From Celerinatantimonas sp046054165 (GTDB taxonomy: Bacteria > Pseudomonadota > Gammaproteobacteria > Enterobacterales > Celerinatantimonadaceae): a DNA stretch of 64,000 bases. Shown in pieces: positions 36,196-45,355 of this stretch; the stretch's first letter is position 1; every line of letters begins with the position of its first letter. The stretch lies in the NCBI RefSeq assembly GCF_046054165.1, contig NZ_JBFNXK010000002.1:186001-250000 (forward strand), read 5' to 3'. The notes below the pieces were generated by a model, which had not been told where the DNA came from, ran no database searches, and saw nothing but the letters and a program-made list of their open reading frames with translations. The translations under genes were made by a program, and so were the position numbers.

Positions 36196-37422
36196 CTATG
36201 AACGTAATGCGGATAAAAAGCTGGTTCCATAAGCCATTGAGGGCAGATCAAAATAATCCGCCACCGTCTGGCCGATATCGGCAAACGTACTTCGCTTACC
36301 CAGATCAACGGCCTTCAACGATGGCCCATACACCAGCACCGGGATATGTTCCCGCGTATGCTCAGTTCCAGGCCAAGTTGGATCACAACCGTGATCCGCC
36401 ATAATAGCCAGTAAATCGCCCTCTTGAAGCTGTGCTAATAATTCGGGTAACCGCTGATCAAAATATTCCAGCGCCCGAGCATAACCACTGACATCCCGGC
36501 GATGGCCATATTCCGAGTCGAAATCAACAAAATTCGTAAAGACAATGCTATGATCCCCAGCCGTTTTGAGTTCAGTGAGTGTCGCATCAAATAATGCTTC
36601 TAGACCGGTGGCTTTGACTTTTCGAGTAATGCCCTGATGAGCATAAATATCTGCAATTTTACCAATGCTGGTGACGCTGCCTCCGGCATCGACTAATTTT
36701 TCCAACACAGTCGGCTGTGGCGGCTTCACGGCATAATCATGACGGTTCCCGGTACGTTTAAAATTACCGGAATGTTCACCGATAAAAGGACGAGCAATCA
36801 CTCTCCCAATATTATAGTCATTCACTAATGTCCGGGCGAGTTCACATAACTGGTAAAGGCGTTCGACGCCAAACGTCTGTTCATGACAAGCAATCTGAAA
36901 TACGCTATCGGCTGAAGTATAAAAGATTGGTTTTCCGGTCCGCATATGTTCCTCACCCAGCGATTCAAGAATCGCCGTTCCTGAGGCATGGCAGTTCCCA
37001 AGATAGCCCGGTAAATTAGCCTTCTCGACTAATTCATCTAATAGCGATTGCGGAAAACTATTCGTTTTTTCAGGGAAATATCCCCAATCAAATAAAACCG
37101 GAACCCCGGCGATTTCCCAATGACCACTCGGGGTATCTTTACCACTTGATAATTCTTGAGCATAACCATAAGCGCCGATAGGGGAAACTTCAGCTAATCC
37201 TGGCACGGGTTTTCCGCGGCTCGCCTGAGCTAACCGGCCGAGCCCCAGCTGAGTCAAGCAGGGCAAATGAAGAGGTCCCGTACGCTGTTCATTGGCCTGA
37301 TTGGCCTGACAACGCTCGGCGATATGCCCCAAAGTATCGGCACCTTCATCACCAAATTTATCGGCATCCAAAGCACTACCGACTCCAAATGAATCTAATA
37401 CAAGCAATACAACCCTTTTCAC
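36196..37422 (-). CDS. deoB: Phosphopentomutase
   Basis: 408 residues from the GTG at 37422, with AAGGA six bases before; E. coli DeoB has 407. An ATG seven codons earlier overlaps the deoA stop and fits less well. VLDSFGVGSALDADKFGDEG carries the first metal Asp, CHASGTAI the phosphothreonine region, and ADHGCDPTWPGTEHTREHIP the metal ligands near the end. It interconverts (deoxy)ribose-1- and 5-phosphate, linking DeoA and DeoD to central metabolism. Confidence 0.95.
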   Translation of the reverse strand: MKRVVLLVLDSFGVGSALDADKFGDEGADTLGHIAERCQANQANEQRTGPLHLPCLTQLGLGRLAQASRGKPVPGLAEVSPIGAYGYAQELSSGKDTPSGHWEIAGVPVLFDWGYFPEKTNSFPQSLLDELVEKANLPGYLGNCHASGTAILESLGEEHMRTGKPIFYTSADSVFQIACHEQTFGVERLYQLCELARTLVNDYNIGRVIARPFIGEHSGNFKRTGNRHDYAVKPPQPTVLEKLVDAGGSVTSIGKIADIYAHQGITRKVKATGLEALFDATLTELKTAGDHSIVFTNFVDFDSEYGHRRDVSGYARALEYFDQRLPELLAQLQEGDLLAIMADHGCDPTWPGTEHTREHIPVLVYGPSLKAVDLGKRSTFADIGQTVADYFDLPSMAYGTSFLSALRS

Positions 37423-37435
37423 AACAATTCCTTGG

Positions 37436-38758
37436 TCATTCATTTATTTGTTGATAAATCACATCGGGAACCGATGATTTTTCATCCGTAATCAGAATCG
37501 CTTCTCGCAGCCGTTGGGCCGCTTTTTGCCAGCTCGTCTGATCAGCCGCATGAATCATCACCAATGGGTCTCCCTTGCAAATTTTTTCACCGAGCGGCCA
37601 CCATCGATTAAGTCCGACCCGATAGTCGATATTCTGTGAAGGCCGACTGCGACCGCCCCCTAATGCCACAACTGATAATCCGATTTCGCGGCAGTCCATC
37701 TGGCTAAGATAGCCATCTTGCGGAGCGAGTAACGGTGCAATCACCGGAGCCTGATTAAAATGACTTTTGCCCTGGGCTAATAAATCTTGAGGCCCACCCA
37801 ACATCCGGACCATTTTATTAAAACGCTCGGCCGCTTCTCCACTACTCAAAGCCTTAGCGATTTTCAGTTGCGCCTGTTCAGCATGCTCGGCAATCCCTGA
37901 ATCAATCAGCATCATCTGCGCCAATGTTGTAGTCACTTCATGTAACCGGGAATTACGACATTCCCCTGTCAGATAATCCATGACTTCCATCACTTCCAAT
38001 GCATTGCCACAGCTGGATGCCAATGGCTGATTCATATCGGTTAATAGAGCACTGGTCTTACATCCAGCCTGACGAGCCACGGCAACCATCCGATGCGCCA
38101 AATCCCGAGATTGATCCAAATTCGCCATCAAAGAACCGCTGCCGACTTTAATATCAATTACCAGAGAATCTAACCCCTCCGCTAATTTCTTACTTAAGAT
38201 CGAGGCACAAATCAGAGGTAAAGAATCAACGGTTGCCGTAACATCCCGAATACTATAAAGACGCTTATCCGCCGGAGCCAATTCTCGACTGGCACCAATA
38301 ATCGCCACCCCAGCTTCTCGAACAGTTCGCTCAAACACTTGGCTACTGGGATCTACCGTATATCCGGCAATGGATTCCAATTTATCCAATGTGCCACCGG
38401 TATGCCCTAATCCCCGTCCAGAAATCATAGGAACATAACCGCCGCAGGCTGCAATAATCGGCCCTAAGATCAGTGAAACGACGTCGCCGAGCCCTCCGGT
38501 AGAATGTTTATCAAGCACCGGACCATCCAGAGCCAACGACTGCCAATTCAAAACCGATCCCGAATCACGCATCGCACACGTTAATGCGGTGCTCTCTTCA
38601 ATATTCATATCTCGAAAATAAATGGCCATGGCCAGTGCGGCAACCTGACTGTCCACCAACCGTCCATTCGTCATTCCATCCACTAAAAATTGAATAGCTG
38701 CAGGGGTTAATGGTTCACCATCTCTTTTTTTTCGAATCAACTCCTGTGGAAGAAACAT
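37436..38758 (-). CDS. deoA: Thymidine phosphorylase
   Basis: 440 residues, the same as E. coli. The signature DKHSTGGLGDVVSLILGP near 82, SGRGLGHTGGTLDKLES near 114 and KKLAEGLDSLVIDIKVGSGS near 189 are all present. It releases thymine (or uracil) and deoxyribose-1-phosphate. It follows add by 15 bases. No deoC (deoxyribose-phosphate aldolase) lies in this operon, unlike in enterics. Confidence 0.97.
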   Translation of the reverse strand: MFLPQELIRKKRDGEPLTPAAIQFLVDGMTNGRLVDSQVAALAMAIYFRDMNIEESTALTCAMRDSGSVLNWQSLALDGPVLDKHSTGGLGDVVSLILGPIIAACGGYVPMISGRGLGHTGGTLDKLESIAGYTVDPSSQVFERTVREAGVAIIGASRELAPADKRLYSIRDVTATVDSLPLICASILSKKLAEGLDSLVIDIKVGSGSLMANLDQSRDLAHRMVAVARQAGCKTSALLTDMNQPLASSCGNALEVMEVMDYLTGECRNSRLHEVTTTLAQMMLIDSGIAEHAEQAQLKIAKALSSGEAAERFNKMVRMLGGPQDLLAQGKSHFNQAPVIAPLLAPQDGYLSQMDCREIGLSVVALGGGRSRPSQNIDYRVGLNRWWPLGEKICKGDPLVMIHAADQTSWQKAAQRLREAILITDEKSSVPDVIYQQINE

Positions 38759-38773
38759 ACACGCTCCTTAGTT

Positions 38774-39781
38774 TTAGCGGCTCCGATCTTCGGCTGCTTT
38801 CACAAGTTGCCGTTTTTGCTGAGGATCCAGAAAGGCCATTGCTAAACCGTTTTGCTGCAATTGCTTCAATTGTGATGGCGATAACCCTATCCGTTGCTGA
38901 GCGATCTGATATTCATGGGCTATATCAATGGCGCTCACACCTGGATCATCCGTATTTAAACTCACTAAAATGCCAGCATCCAGAAAATGGGGTAAGGGAT
39001 GTTTGGCATAACTCGCAACCGTCGACGTATGTAGATTACTGGTTGGACAAGATTCAATGCCTATCTGATATTTTTGAAGATAATCCATTAATGCAGGATC
39101 TTCAATCGCTCTGACGCCATGTCCTATTCGGGTAGCCCCTAATTCTCGAATAGCCTGCCAAATACTTTCAGGACCAGCCGCCTCACCTGCATGGATAGTG
39201 ATGGCTAAACCCGCTTCTCGCACCTGACGGAAATGTTCAGTAAACAGTTCTCCCGGATAACCCTGTTCATCGCCCGCCAAATCCACTGCAACAAAAGACT
39301 TCGCACGACTCAAAATGGCCTGGAGTTCATCAAAACAAGCACTTATACCAAATGTACGAGAAAGGATACCAATCAGATTGATCTGAATCAAATAATCACG
39401 ACAACCCGCCTGGATCCCATCGACCACGGCATCTATCACGCCTTCCAACGGCAACTGATGATTCATCGCCATATAATAAGGACTAAATCGCAGTTCACAG
39501 TAATCTAAACCGGATTCAGCCGCATCCTGAACATTTTCATAGGCCACCCGACGCACAGCGTCCAGATTAGCCAATACCTTCACCATCCAATCCAGCTTTT
39601 TCAAAAAACCGAGCAGATCATTTTCTTTGCCTTGGACTTGCACATATCGGACAAATTCAGACGACTCTTGAACTGGCAACGCAATCCCAAACTGGTGTGC
39701 CAATTCCCAGATAGTCTCAACCCAGACATTACCATCCAGATGACGGTGAAGATCGACCACCGGTAAAGTTCGATCAAGCAT
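38774..39781 (-). CDS. add: Adenosine deaminase
   Basis: 335 residues. HRHLDGN near residue 12 (metal His), LRFSPYYMA, HAGEAAGPESIWQAIRELG near 197 (catalytic Glu) and NTDDPGVS near 277 follow the enterobacterial Add closely. It turns adenosine and deoxyadenosine into inosine forms that DeoD then splits. It heads the deo run and is only 32 bases from the hairpin after tal, leaving little room for its own promoter. Confidence 0.96.
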   Translation of the reverse strand: MLDRTLPVVDLHRHLDGNVWVETIWELAHQFGIALPVQESSEFVRYVQVQGKENDLLGFLKKLDWMVKVLANLDAVRRVAYENVQDAAESGLDYCELRFSPYYMAMNHQLPLEGVIDAVVDGIQAGCRDYLIQINLIGILSRTFGISACFDELQAILSRAKSFVAVDLAGDEQGYPGELFTEHFRQVREAGLAITIHAGEAAGPESIWQAIRELGATRIGHGVRAIEDPALMDYLQKYQIGIESCPTSNLHTSTVASYAKHPLPHFLDAGILVSLNTDDPGVSAIDIAHEYQIAQQRIGLSPSQLKQLQQNGLAMAFLDPQQKRQLVKAAEDRSR

Positions 39782-39813
39782 ACAAACTCCTTGATTCCAT
39801 GATTTGAGACCAT

Positions 39814-39842
39814 AAAAAAACGGCCCTTAAAGACCGTTTTTT
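39814..39842 (-). terminator. Terminator between tal and add
   Basis: On the minus strand ACGGTC and GGCCGT pair with one wobble, framed by an A-run and a T-run. It lies 26 bases past the tal stop. Read-through would extend the tal transcript into add-deoABD. Confidence 0.85.
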
Positions 39843-39867
39843 AACCTAGAAAGGCTCAGAGCGCACC

Positions 39868-40818
39868 TTACAATTTAGCACGGATCATTTCTTCCATACG
39901 CAACTGATCAGCCGCGAAATTCCGAATACCTTCAGCCAGTTTATCAACGGCCATTGGATCCTGATTATGATCCCAGAAAAACTCTGCTTCACCCATTTTA
40001 CTCGGCGTTGGTTCAATCTTAAAGTCATCAACCAAATGCCGTTCCAGAGTATCTTCAGTATTATTCAGCTCTTCCAGCAATGCCGGGCTAATGGTTAAAC
40101 GGTCACAACCAGAAAGCGCCAGAATTTCACCAACGTTGCGGAAGCTAGCCCCCATCACCACAGTTTTATAACCATGATTTTTGTAATAATTATAAATCTG
40201 CGTTACTGATTTCACACCCGGATCATTCTGAGCTGTATATTCTTCGCCGGTATTTTTTTTGTGCCAATCAAGAATTCGACCAACAAAAGGCGAAATAAGA
40301 TACGCGCCCGCTTCAGCACAAGCCCGAGCCTGAGCGAAGGAGAACAATAGTGTCAGGTTACAGTTGATACCTTCTTTTTCAAGGATTTCAGCTGCTTTGA
40401 TCCCCTGCCAAGTCGATGCGATTTTAATCAGAACCCGATCCTTCGAGACACCGTTATCAGCATACATTTGGATCAATTTGCGAGCTTTTTCAACAGTAGC
40501 TTCTGTATTGTAAGACATCCGAGCATCAACCTCTGTTGAAACCCGCCCCGGTACCAATTTTAAAATACTGGTGCCAATATGTACGGCTAACCAATCACCC
40601 GCTTCAATCACTTGTTCTTCTGGATTAGGGGTACGTTTAGAAGCCCATTCAGCAGCCTGACTAATCAGCGCATCGCTGCCTGGTTTTTGTAATGCTTTTA
40701 AAACCAATGAAGGGTTAGTTGTTGCATCCTGAGGCTGATATTGCTCGATGGCATCAATATCCCCAGTATCAGCAACAACCGTTGTGTATTGTTTTAGTTG
40801 ACTTAATAAAGTCGCCAT
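39868..40818 (-). CDS. tal: Transaldolase
   Basis: 316 residues. DATTNPSLVLKA near 31 contains the conserved Asp; KIASTWQGIKAAEILE near 131 holds the Schiff-base Lys; NLTLLFSFAQARACAEAG and VMGASFRNVGEI follow. It moves a three-carbon unit between sugar phosphates in the pentose phosphate pathway. The upstream 450 bases are non-coding. Confidence 0.97.
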   Translation of the reverse strand: MATLLSQLKQYTTVVADTGDIDAIEQYQPQDATTNPSLVLKALQKPGSDALISQAAEWASKRTPNPEEQVIEAGDWLAVHIGTSILKLVPGRVSTEVDARMSYNTEATVEKARKLIQMYADNGVSKDRVLIKIASTWQGIKAAEILEKEGINCNLTLLFSFAQARACAEAGAYLISPFVGRILDWHKKNTGEEYTAQNDPGVKSVTQIYNYYKNHGYKTVVMGASFRNVGEILALSGCDRLTISPALLEELNNTEDTLERHLVDDFKIEPTPSKMGEAEFFWDHNQDPMAVDKLAEGIRNFAADQLRMEEMIRAKL

Positions 40819-41264
40819 GAATGATAACCTCTTGCTTTATCTCAAATAGTGAATATGTAGTCAGGGTATTCAGACCTTTACAGGTTATTCAGTGTAGATG
40901 ATTCATTGATAAATATAGATAACTATAGCAGTCATACTAATGAACAATGCCGCTACTTTTTCAAAATCCAATCTACAATCCTGCTCTGCAAGAAATTTAT
41001 AACCTCAACCCGGATACACGTTAGGATTACTCTCCCCATTAGATAAAATCCTGTTCAAATGATCAACCATGTAACAGTGATAAAAAGACGATTTTTTAAT
41101 AAAAATATAACAATATCGCCAATTACCTATGGAACTATTCGCTAAAACCAATGAGTTAGATAAATAGAAGCCATAAACAGATACACAAACGCAGTTTGCA
41201 TTTGCTTAAAATTCGTTTAACAAGATGAAAATAAAATGAAAAATAGTGTAAAAGGAAGGATGAG
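40819..41264. other. Long leader/promoter region of tal
   Basis: AT-rich, about 445 bases, no supported frame. It ends at the structured inverted-repeat element. It should hold the tal promoter on the minus strand; I could not pick a convincing -35/-10 pair. Confidence 0.45.
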
Positions 41265-41439
41265 CCACATTCAGTTCAGTCACTAACCCGCTCCGTATAG
41301 GAACAGTGTCCCCCCCATTGGTCCACGCATACACCAAGTGGTTAGTAACCAAAGTCGATCATACAAGCAGCAAGGAAATCGTATCATCGATTGAACTGAA
41401 TGTGGAAAGGTCTTTCGACCTTGCGACTGGCATCGCCAG
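41265..41439. ncRNA. Candidate structured RNA or MITE-like element
   Basis: A perfect 14-bp inverted repeat, CCACATTCAGTTCA at 41265-41278 and its complement at 41392-41405, encloses two further arms: ACTAACC/GGTTAGT (41282-41288 with 41340-41346, holding an inner TTGGT/ACCAA pair) and TCGATCATAC/GTATCATCGA (41355-41364 with 41381-41390, 9 of 10 paired). Next to it are AAGGTC/GACCTT (41407-41422) and CTGGC/GCCAG (41427-41439). On the minus strand the AAGGTC hairpin has a GAAA tetraloop, which favours that strand if it is an RNA. No target-site duplication was seen and no known RNA family was matched. Confidence 0.55.
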
Positions 41440-41585
41440 CAACACACGCATGCAGTCTATCGAAACTCCAACTAAAAAATAGCCACAAAATAACTTTTCC
41501 CCGTGCTTTTTTTAGTCAATTTATTTTTATTTACCATATCTGTTGATAAGCTATCCCACATGACGACGACTCCTTCCGGATAAAG
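41440..41585. promoter_or_regulatory. Spacer with a possible minus-strand promoter
   Basis: TTGACT on the minus strand at 41519-41514 would be a good -35 for the structured element, but the -10 that follows (AAGTTA or AGTTAT) is weak. On the plus strand the spacer leads into the zinc-ribbon gene without a strong ribosome-binding site. Confidence 0.3.
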
Positions 41586-42953
41586 ATGAAACTCATGCAA
41601 AATCTGAACTGTTGCAAAAGCTGGGGGTGCGATAATTTTGGTCGACCCGATCAAGCTGATTATGATCAGCTCAGCCATCACCTTGGCTATCCAGCGCTAC
41701 ATTGCCAAAAATGTGGTAGTTATCCTCCCCTGATCAATAATGAAGCTGTTCATCAATTGTATCTTGAGAAGCATCCAACCCATTATCTGCATCCCCGACT
41801 CCATTGTCCCCGCTGTTTTCAGGCCCATGCTCAAAATATTCAACGCTATGGGGTAACCTCCAGTGGTCGTCAGCGGTTTCGCTGTCGAACCTGCCAAAAA
41901 GTCTTCACCCCGCCTCGAATGCCGGAACTCACAAAACTACAAGCCATACTGCAAGGTATTGAACAGCAACAATCACCGACGAGACAAATGCAACGGCTCG
42001 GGTTAAATGCCAAAAGCTATTATCAGCAGCTGCAGTGGCTGGCCATATTGTTAAGCTATTTTAGTCGCCATTTGGAGCATCACCACCTTCCCCGGACCCT
42101 ACTAGCGATGCAAAGTGAAACAGGGATCCTTTCGCTCGCCGGAAACATTCGGCTATGGTGTATAACCACAGCCGAAGCGAAAAGCGGTTACCAACTCCTG
42201 TTAAACCACAATGCTTCCACATTATCTCTGGAGGATGGCGAATATCAGGGAAAAGAAGATAACCGACTTTCAGCATTTACGGATCAATCACTGACCGAGG
42301 CCATCAAAAAACGCTATCAACAGATCATGAACCGCTACCATTTTGAAGATATTCAGTATGGTCCATCCGCCTGCTGGAAACAGGCTCATCTCATCCAACC
42401 CTGGCTAATCAGTTATGCTCATTTTCAAATATTACGGGATGTCAGTAAGCTCGCTCAGCACCAACATCATTATTTAGAACAGGAAAGTTGCATCCGGGGA
42501 GCGGCGATTATGGGCGCCATTGAAGCCATTCAAGAACGGCACGCTGAGGTTTTTTATCTATTTTCCCACCCCGATCAACAAACCGCTTTTTGGGCTGATG
42601 GCCGTCCTCTGGGATGGTGGAAAGATCGCTGGTTCAGCACTCCGTTTGGCGGATACTGTCCCATTACTGAACGCCGGCACTACCGCCATCCTTTCCAAAT
42701 GCGCGATATCGCCACCAATCAGCATTATTTCCAATATCTGAGTCAACATATCCCGAAAATGATAAAAGGTCTGGCACCACTGAACGCACACCTACTGATC
42801 CAGCGCTGTTGTTACAATTTTACCGTTGATGGCGAACAGAGCCCAGCCGAACGACTCGGGCTCCCCCATTATGACCACAGCATACAAGCGCTGCTCAATG
42901 CGGCCTACCAGACTGATGAGAGGCACTATGCAAACGACTTCGAAACCCTATAA
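41586..42953 (+). CDS. Zinc-ribbon protein resembling a transposase N-terminus, function unknown
   Basis: 455 residues. Three cysteine pairs suggest two zinc ribbons: NCCKSWGC near 8 with LHCQKC near 38, then LHCPRC near 73 with RYGVTSSGRQRFRCRTCQKVF near 87-107. The second resembles the InsA-type ribbon of IS1-class transposases, followed by an HTH-like SPTRQMQRLGLNAKSYY. The remaining 300 residues are unfamiliar, with Trp/His-rich WADGRPLGWWKDRWFSTPFGG near 336. No terminal inverted repeats or duplicated target flank the gene, so it looks fixed rather than mobile. It ends at a strong terminator. It may be a domesticated transposase; the start could also be the ATG three codons later. Confidence 0.7.
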   Translation: MKLMQNLNCCKSWGCDNFGRPDQADYDQLSHHLGYPALHCQKCGSYPPLINNEAVHQLYLEKHPTHYLHPRLHCPRCFQAHAQNIQRYGVTSSGRQRFRCRTCQKVFTPPRMPELTKLQAILQGIEQQQSPTRQMQRLGLNAKSYYQQLQWLAILLSYFSRHLEHHHLPRTLLAMQSETGILSLAGNIRLWCITTAEAKSGYQLLLNHNASTLSLEDGEYQGKEDNRLSAFTDQSLTEAIKKRYQQIMNRYHFEDIQYGPSACWKQAHLIQPWLISYAHFQILRDVSKLAQHQHHYLEQESCIRGAAIMGAIEAIQERHAEVFYLFSHPDQQTAFWADGRPLGWWKDRWFSTPFGGYCPITERRHYRHPFQMRDIATNQHYFQYLSQHIPKMIKGLAPLNAHLLIQRCCYNFTVDGEQSPAERLGLPHYDHSIQALLNAAYQTDERHYANDFETL

Positions 42954-42954
42954 A

Positions 42955-42985
42955 CAACAAAAGGAGCTTAAAGCTCCTTTTGTTG
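42955..42985. terminator. Bidirectional terminator between convergent genes
   Basis: A 15-base perfect inverted repeat, CAACAAAAGGAGCTT and its complement around a single A, with A- and T-rich outer arms. It can end both the zinc-ribbon gene and nupC. Confidence 0.92.
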
Positions 42986-43003
42986 AAACTGGGGAAACCT
43001 TGA

Positions 43004-44263
43004 TTAACCGATAAACAAACCGGCAATCGTCGCACTCATCAAATTAGATAAGGTCCCCGCGATCACCGCTTTAACCCCAAGTTCAGCCATCTCGTGGCGA
43101 CGACTAGGAGCCATTCCTCCTAATCCCCCCAGCAAAATGGCAATCGAACTGATGTTAGCAAAACCACAAAGAGCAAAGGTCACTATCGCCTGAGTATGCG
43201 TACTCATCACAGCTTGAGTCGCCCCAATCAAAGTTTTACCATCCAGATAAGGAACTAAATTCACATAAGCCACAAACTCATTCAAAACTAGTTTCTGACC
43301 AATGAATGAACCCGCAACAACGGCTTCATGCCAAGGCACACCAATCAGGTAAGCAACTGGCGCGAAGATCCAGCCCAAAATCGTCTGGATGGTCAGGCCA
43401 CTGATATCAAACCAACCCCCGATACCCCCGACGATCATATTCAGCAAAGCAATGATACCGATAAAAGCCAACAGCATAGCGCCTACGTTCAACGCCAGTG
43501 ATAAACCAGATGAAGCCCCGGATGCAGCGGCATCAATCACATTAACACTGCGTTCCTCTTCGGCCAAGATCCCCTGAATATCATCATTGGGTTTTTGGGT
43601 TTCCGGCACAATCATTTTAGCCATCAACAAACCACCGGGAGCCGCCATAAATGAGGCTGCAATCAAATATTCCAGCTTAATCCCTAACCCGGCATATCCA
43701 GCTAATGTCGAACCAGCCACAGAAGCCAACCCTCCGACCATCACCGCAAATAACTCAGAACGCGTCATCTTGGCAATAAATGGCCGAACCACCAGCGGTG
43801 CTTCCGTTTGTCCCATAAAAATATTGGCGGTAGCAGACAGCGATTCAGTACGGCTCGTTTTAAGACATAACCGCAAGAACCCACCAATAATGCGAATCAC
43901 CCATTGCATCACCCCTAAGTGGTAAAGAACGGTAATCACCGATGAGAAGAAAATAATCAACGGCAATACACGAACCGCAAAAATAAACCCGATCCCGCTG
44001 CTAAACGCAGCCGGGCCAGCCAACCCACCAAAGAGGAATGTAATCCCCTGTTGGGCTGCATCAATTACAACTTGGACCCCCATAGCCATCTCGCCCAGTA
44101 CCGACTTACCGGTGTCACTGAACAAAACCAGGACCCCGATGCCGAACTGAATGACAAAAGCTAAGCCTACCGTCCGTAGCCGGATAGCCTTTCGGTTTTC
44201 AGAAAGTAGATATGCTATTGCTAAAAGAAATACCATACCTACCAGACTCATCAATATATTCAT
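43004..44263 (-). CDS. nupC: Concentrative nucleoside transporter NupC
   Basis: 419 residues, about 10 membrane segments. Transport-core motifs match the Vibrio cholerae CNT: GQTEAPLVVRPF near 151 (nucleoside-base contacts), LNEFVAY near 327 (sugar-contacting Glu) and FALCGFANISSIAILLGGLG near 357. It takes up nucleosides with sodium or protons. It lies with yjjV upstream and on the same strand as the deo genes, whose products consume its substrates. Confidence 0.95.
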   Translation of the reverse strand: MNILMSLVGMVFLLAIAYLLSENRKAIRLRTVGLAFVIQFGIGVLVLFSDTGKSVLGEMAMGVQVVIDAAQQGITFLFGGLAGPAAFSSGIGFIFAVRVLPLIIFFSSVITVLYHLGVMQWVIRIIGGFLRLCLKTSRTESLSATANIFMGQTEAPLVVRPFIAKMTRSELFAVMVGGLASVAGSTLAGYAGLGIKLEYLIAASFMAAPGGLLMAKMIVPETQKPNDDIQGILAEEERSVNVIDAAASGASSGLSLALNVGAMLLAFIGIIALLNMIVGGIGGWFDISGLTIQTILGWIFAPVAYLIGVPWHEAVVAGSFIGQKLVLNEFVAYVNLVPYLDGKTLIGATQAVMSTHTQAIVTFALCGFANISSIAILLGGLGGMAPSRRHEMAELGVKAVIAGTLSNLMSATIAGLFIG

Positions 44264-44451
44264 CTTGAAGTTCCGATAATCAAAAAATTAAATATGAGAA
44301 GAGATTAACATGGCGAGATATTCTAACGACAAGAAACACTCGTTATGATCATATTCTGCCTGATTCGGAAACTATTGAAAATAGGCCAAATCAAAGCAAG
44401 TTGCGTAAACACTAATATTTGCACAGATAAACTGGATCTGAGTACTTGAAA

Positions 44452-45216
44452 TTATAAGGAAAGAACCTTTTCACTATTTGATTGAAATATTTCGGATAAA
44501 TATTCTTCATCTAAGGCAATTTCTCGCTGAACAATCTGAAAAATTGAAAAAATAGAGTCAGGCGTATTCTCTCCCTTCAGCCCATGATATAACGGCATAT
44601 CTGGAGCATCCGTTTCAAGCACAAAGCTATCCAATGGCAATTGCGTTAACAGTGCTCTTAATTTATGCGCACTCGGCCAACTCACGGCACCACCAATGCC
44701 TAATTTAAATCCCAGCTGATAAAACCGCTGGGCCTGCAACAATGATCCCTGAAAGGCATGAACAATGCCACCGTGAGGAACAGAATGTTGTTTGAGCAAT
44801 GAATAAAGTTCATCATACATTCGAACGCAATGAAGAATCACCGGCAGCTCATACTGATGAGCATAATCGAGCTGACGGATCAAAAGTTGTCGCTGCCAAG
44901 GCATATGAGAGACAAATCGGCGATCCAGACCACATTCACCAACAGCCACGATCTGTGAGCGATGCTGATCAAGTAACATTCCCAACGCATCAGCAGCGGC
45001 CATAACATCCCCTGAAGGCATAAAACAAGGATGAATGCCTAAGGCAATATGAATATTTGGAATTTTCCCCAATGCCAGAACGGACTCCCAATTCGAAGGC
45101 CCGACAGCCGGAACGACAAAACGGCTAATCCCCTGCTGTTGCCAATGAAACAGTTTATCGGCTAGAGGTTGAAAACAAGGAAAATCCAAATGGCAATGGG
45201 TATCAATCAGTTGCAT
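44452..45216 (-). CDS. yjjV: TatD-family metallohydrolase YjjV
   Basis: 254 residues. DTHCHLDF near residue 5, GIHPCFM near 61, VGECGLD near 92, LHCVRMYDEL near 129, VHAFQGSL near 153 and LETDAPDMPL near 202 give the full metal site of the TatD family. GIGGAVSWPSA and the lengths of the blocks resemble E. coli YjjV rather than TatD itself. The family has 3'-5' exonuclease or deacylase-type activity; the cellular substrate is not settled. Confidence 0.88.
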   Translation of the reverse strand: MQLIDTHCHLDFPCFQPLADKLFHWQQQGISRFVVPAVGPSNWESVLALGKIPNIHIALGIHPCFMPSGDVMAAADALGMLLDQHRSQIVAVGECGLDRRFVSHMPWQRQLLIRQLDYAHQYELPVILHCVRMYDELYSLLKQHSVPHGGIVHAFQGSLLQAQRFYQLGFKLGIGGAVSWPSAHKLRALLTQLPLDSFVLETDAPDMPLYHGLKGENTPDSIFSIFQIVQREIALDEEYLSEIFQSNSEKVLSL

Positions 45217-45355
45217 AGAGGATCCAATACGATATAAACCTTCAATAATCTATCATAATTTGGGACCTAAATAAGTGTTCCTAACACTAAATCACATAGG
45301 CTAAACAACACCTTAGCGATCCTCACATATCATCGCCTGATGCCCCCAATATATC

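Noticed and set aside
41265..41439. Known RNA families (6S, 4.5S SRP, tmRNA, RNase P, CsrB)
   Set aside because: Their conserved sequence blocks are missing. The AGCAGCAAGGAA stretch only superficially recalls the SRP loop and is in the wrong order.
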